Positions 14,747-14,810 of a stretch of 14,810 bases of DNA are shown here, in pieces; the stretch's first letter is position 1, and each line of letters starts with the position of its first letter. The stretch lies in NCBI GenBank assembly GCA_003132865.1, contig PKYZ01000796.1:1-14810 (forward strand), read 5' to 3'. This stretch comes from Bryobacterales bacterium. GTDB taxonomy: Bacteria > Acidobacteriota > Terriglobia > Bryobacterales > Bryobacteraceae. The notes under the pieces are model-generated. The model made no database searches. It was not told the DNA's origin and saw only the letters and a program-made list of their open reading frames with translations. Both the position numbers and the translations under genes were made by a program.

Positions 14747-14765
14747 ATTGGCCGGTAAACCAGTC
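14747..14765 (-). repeat. Right imperfect inverted repeat of the candidate element
   Basis: ATTGGCCGGTAAACCAGTC. Its reverse complement aligns with 10934-10952 at 15 of 19 positions, with no gaps. It lies about 130 bp upstream of the first element gene. A second AT-rich piece, TAAAAATATA (14791-14800), partly echoes AAAAATA next to the left repeat (rc of 10961-10967 area), so the real end may lie beyond the window. Confidence 0.45.
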
Positions 14766-14810
14766 ACACCGCTCGCCACCCAAATCTCGGTAAAAATATA
14801 CTTGACTATT

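Larger units (their letters stand above)
10934..14765 (-). mobile_element. Candidate mobile element: zinc-ribbon / mini-primase / two tyrosine recombinases
   Basis: About 3.8 kb. Four genes read leftward with no gap: DUF6431-like, primase, recombinase 1, recombinase 2. Each of the three junctions is an ATGA overlap (14148/14145, 13165/13162, 12116/12113), so the genes form one translationally coupled unit. Imperfect 19-bp inverted repeats bound the set (10934-10952, 14747-14765). Both recombinases keep all catalytic residues. The plan recalls recombinase-in-trio elements, which have three overlapping tyrosine recombinases, but here a primase and a zinc-ribbon protein accompany only two. No target duplication is expected for tyrosine recombinases and none is seen. 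The right boundary lies within 45 bp of the window end and is provisional. Confidence 0.6.

Noticed and set aside
1..14810. CRISPR array, tRNA, rRNA
   Set aside because: No evenly spaced identical repeats with unique spacers, and no cloverleaf or rRNA-like sequence was found by eye on either strand.

Overview
The window reads as high-GC bacterial chromosome, most likely an acidobacterium of the Solibacter/Bryobacter type. This is an inference from gene style: a large Oar-like TonB-dependent receptor with an N-terminal carboxypeptidase-regulatory domain, a secreted YncE/phosphoesterase fusion, the tail of a winged-helix/WD40-like protein, and a GC-rich palindromic repeat. No ribosomal or marker gene is present to prove the assignment.

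Layout. (1) 1-130 is a gene-free start with four phased 10-bp repeats. (2) 204-6279 is a divergent pair: a secreted beta-propeller plus phosphoesterase on the minus strand with its own terminator, and a TonB-dependent outer-membrane receptor on the plus strand. Together they suggest extracellular phosphoester breakdown and uptake. (3) 6280-7622 is a decayed stretch: the C-terminal remnant of a TolB/WD40-like protein with a frameshift, then a PEP mutase/isocitrate lyase-family gene broken by a 1-nt frameshift. (4) 7619-8900: a NIPSNAP-family gene, translationally coupled to the broken PEP mutase gene, stands divergent from an ArsR-type regulator, with dyads between them. (5) 8848-8941 is a compound palindromic repeat. 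It supplies the last residues of the regulator and cuts short a HEPN-like gene coming from the other side. (6) 9175-10815 holds small accessory genes: the partner of the HEPN-like gene, an unrecognised protein with an HTH-like tail, and a small hypothetical protein. (7) 10934-14765 is a compact candidate mobile element: four minus-strand genes (DUF6431-like zinc-ribbon protein, CHC2/TOPRIM mini-primase, tyrosine recombinase 1, tyrosine recombinase 2). All three junctions are 4-nt ATGA overlaps, and imperfect 19-bp inverted repeats flank the set.

The best candidate for something undescribed is this four-gene element. Two complete but different tyrosine recombinases are encoded in one polycistron with a stand-alone primase and a transposase-like zinc-ribbon protein. 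The layout resembles 'recombinase in trio' elements but differs in gene content. The right end lies within 50 bp of the window edge, so the boundary is provisional.
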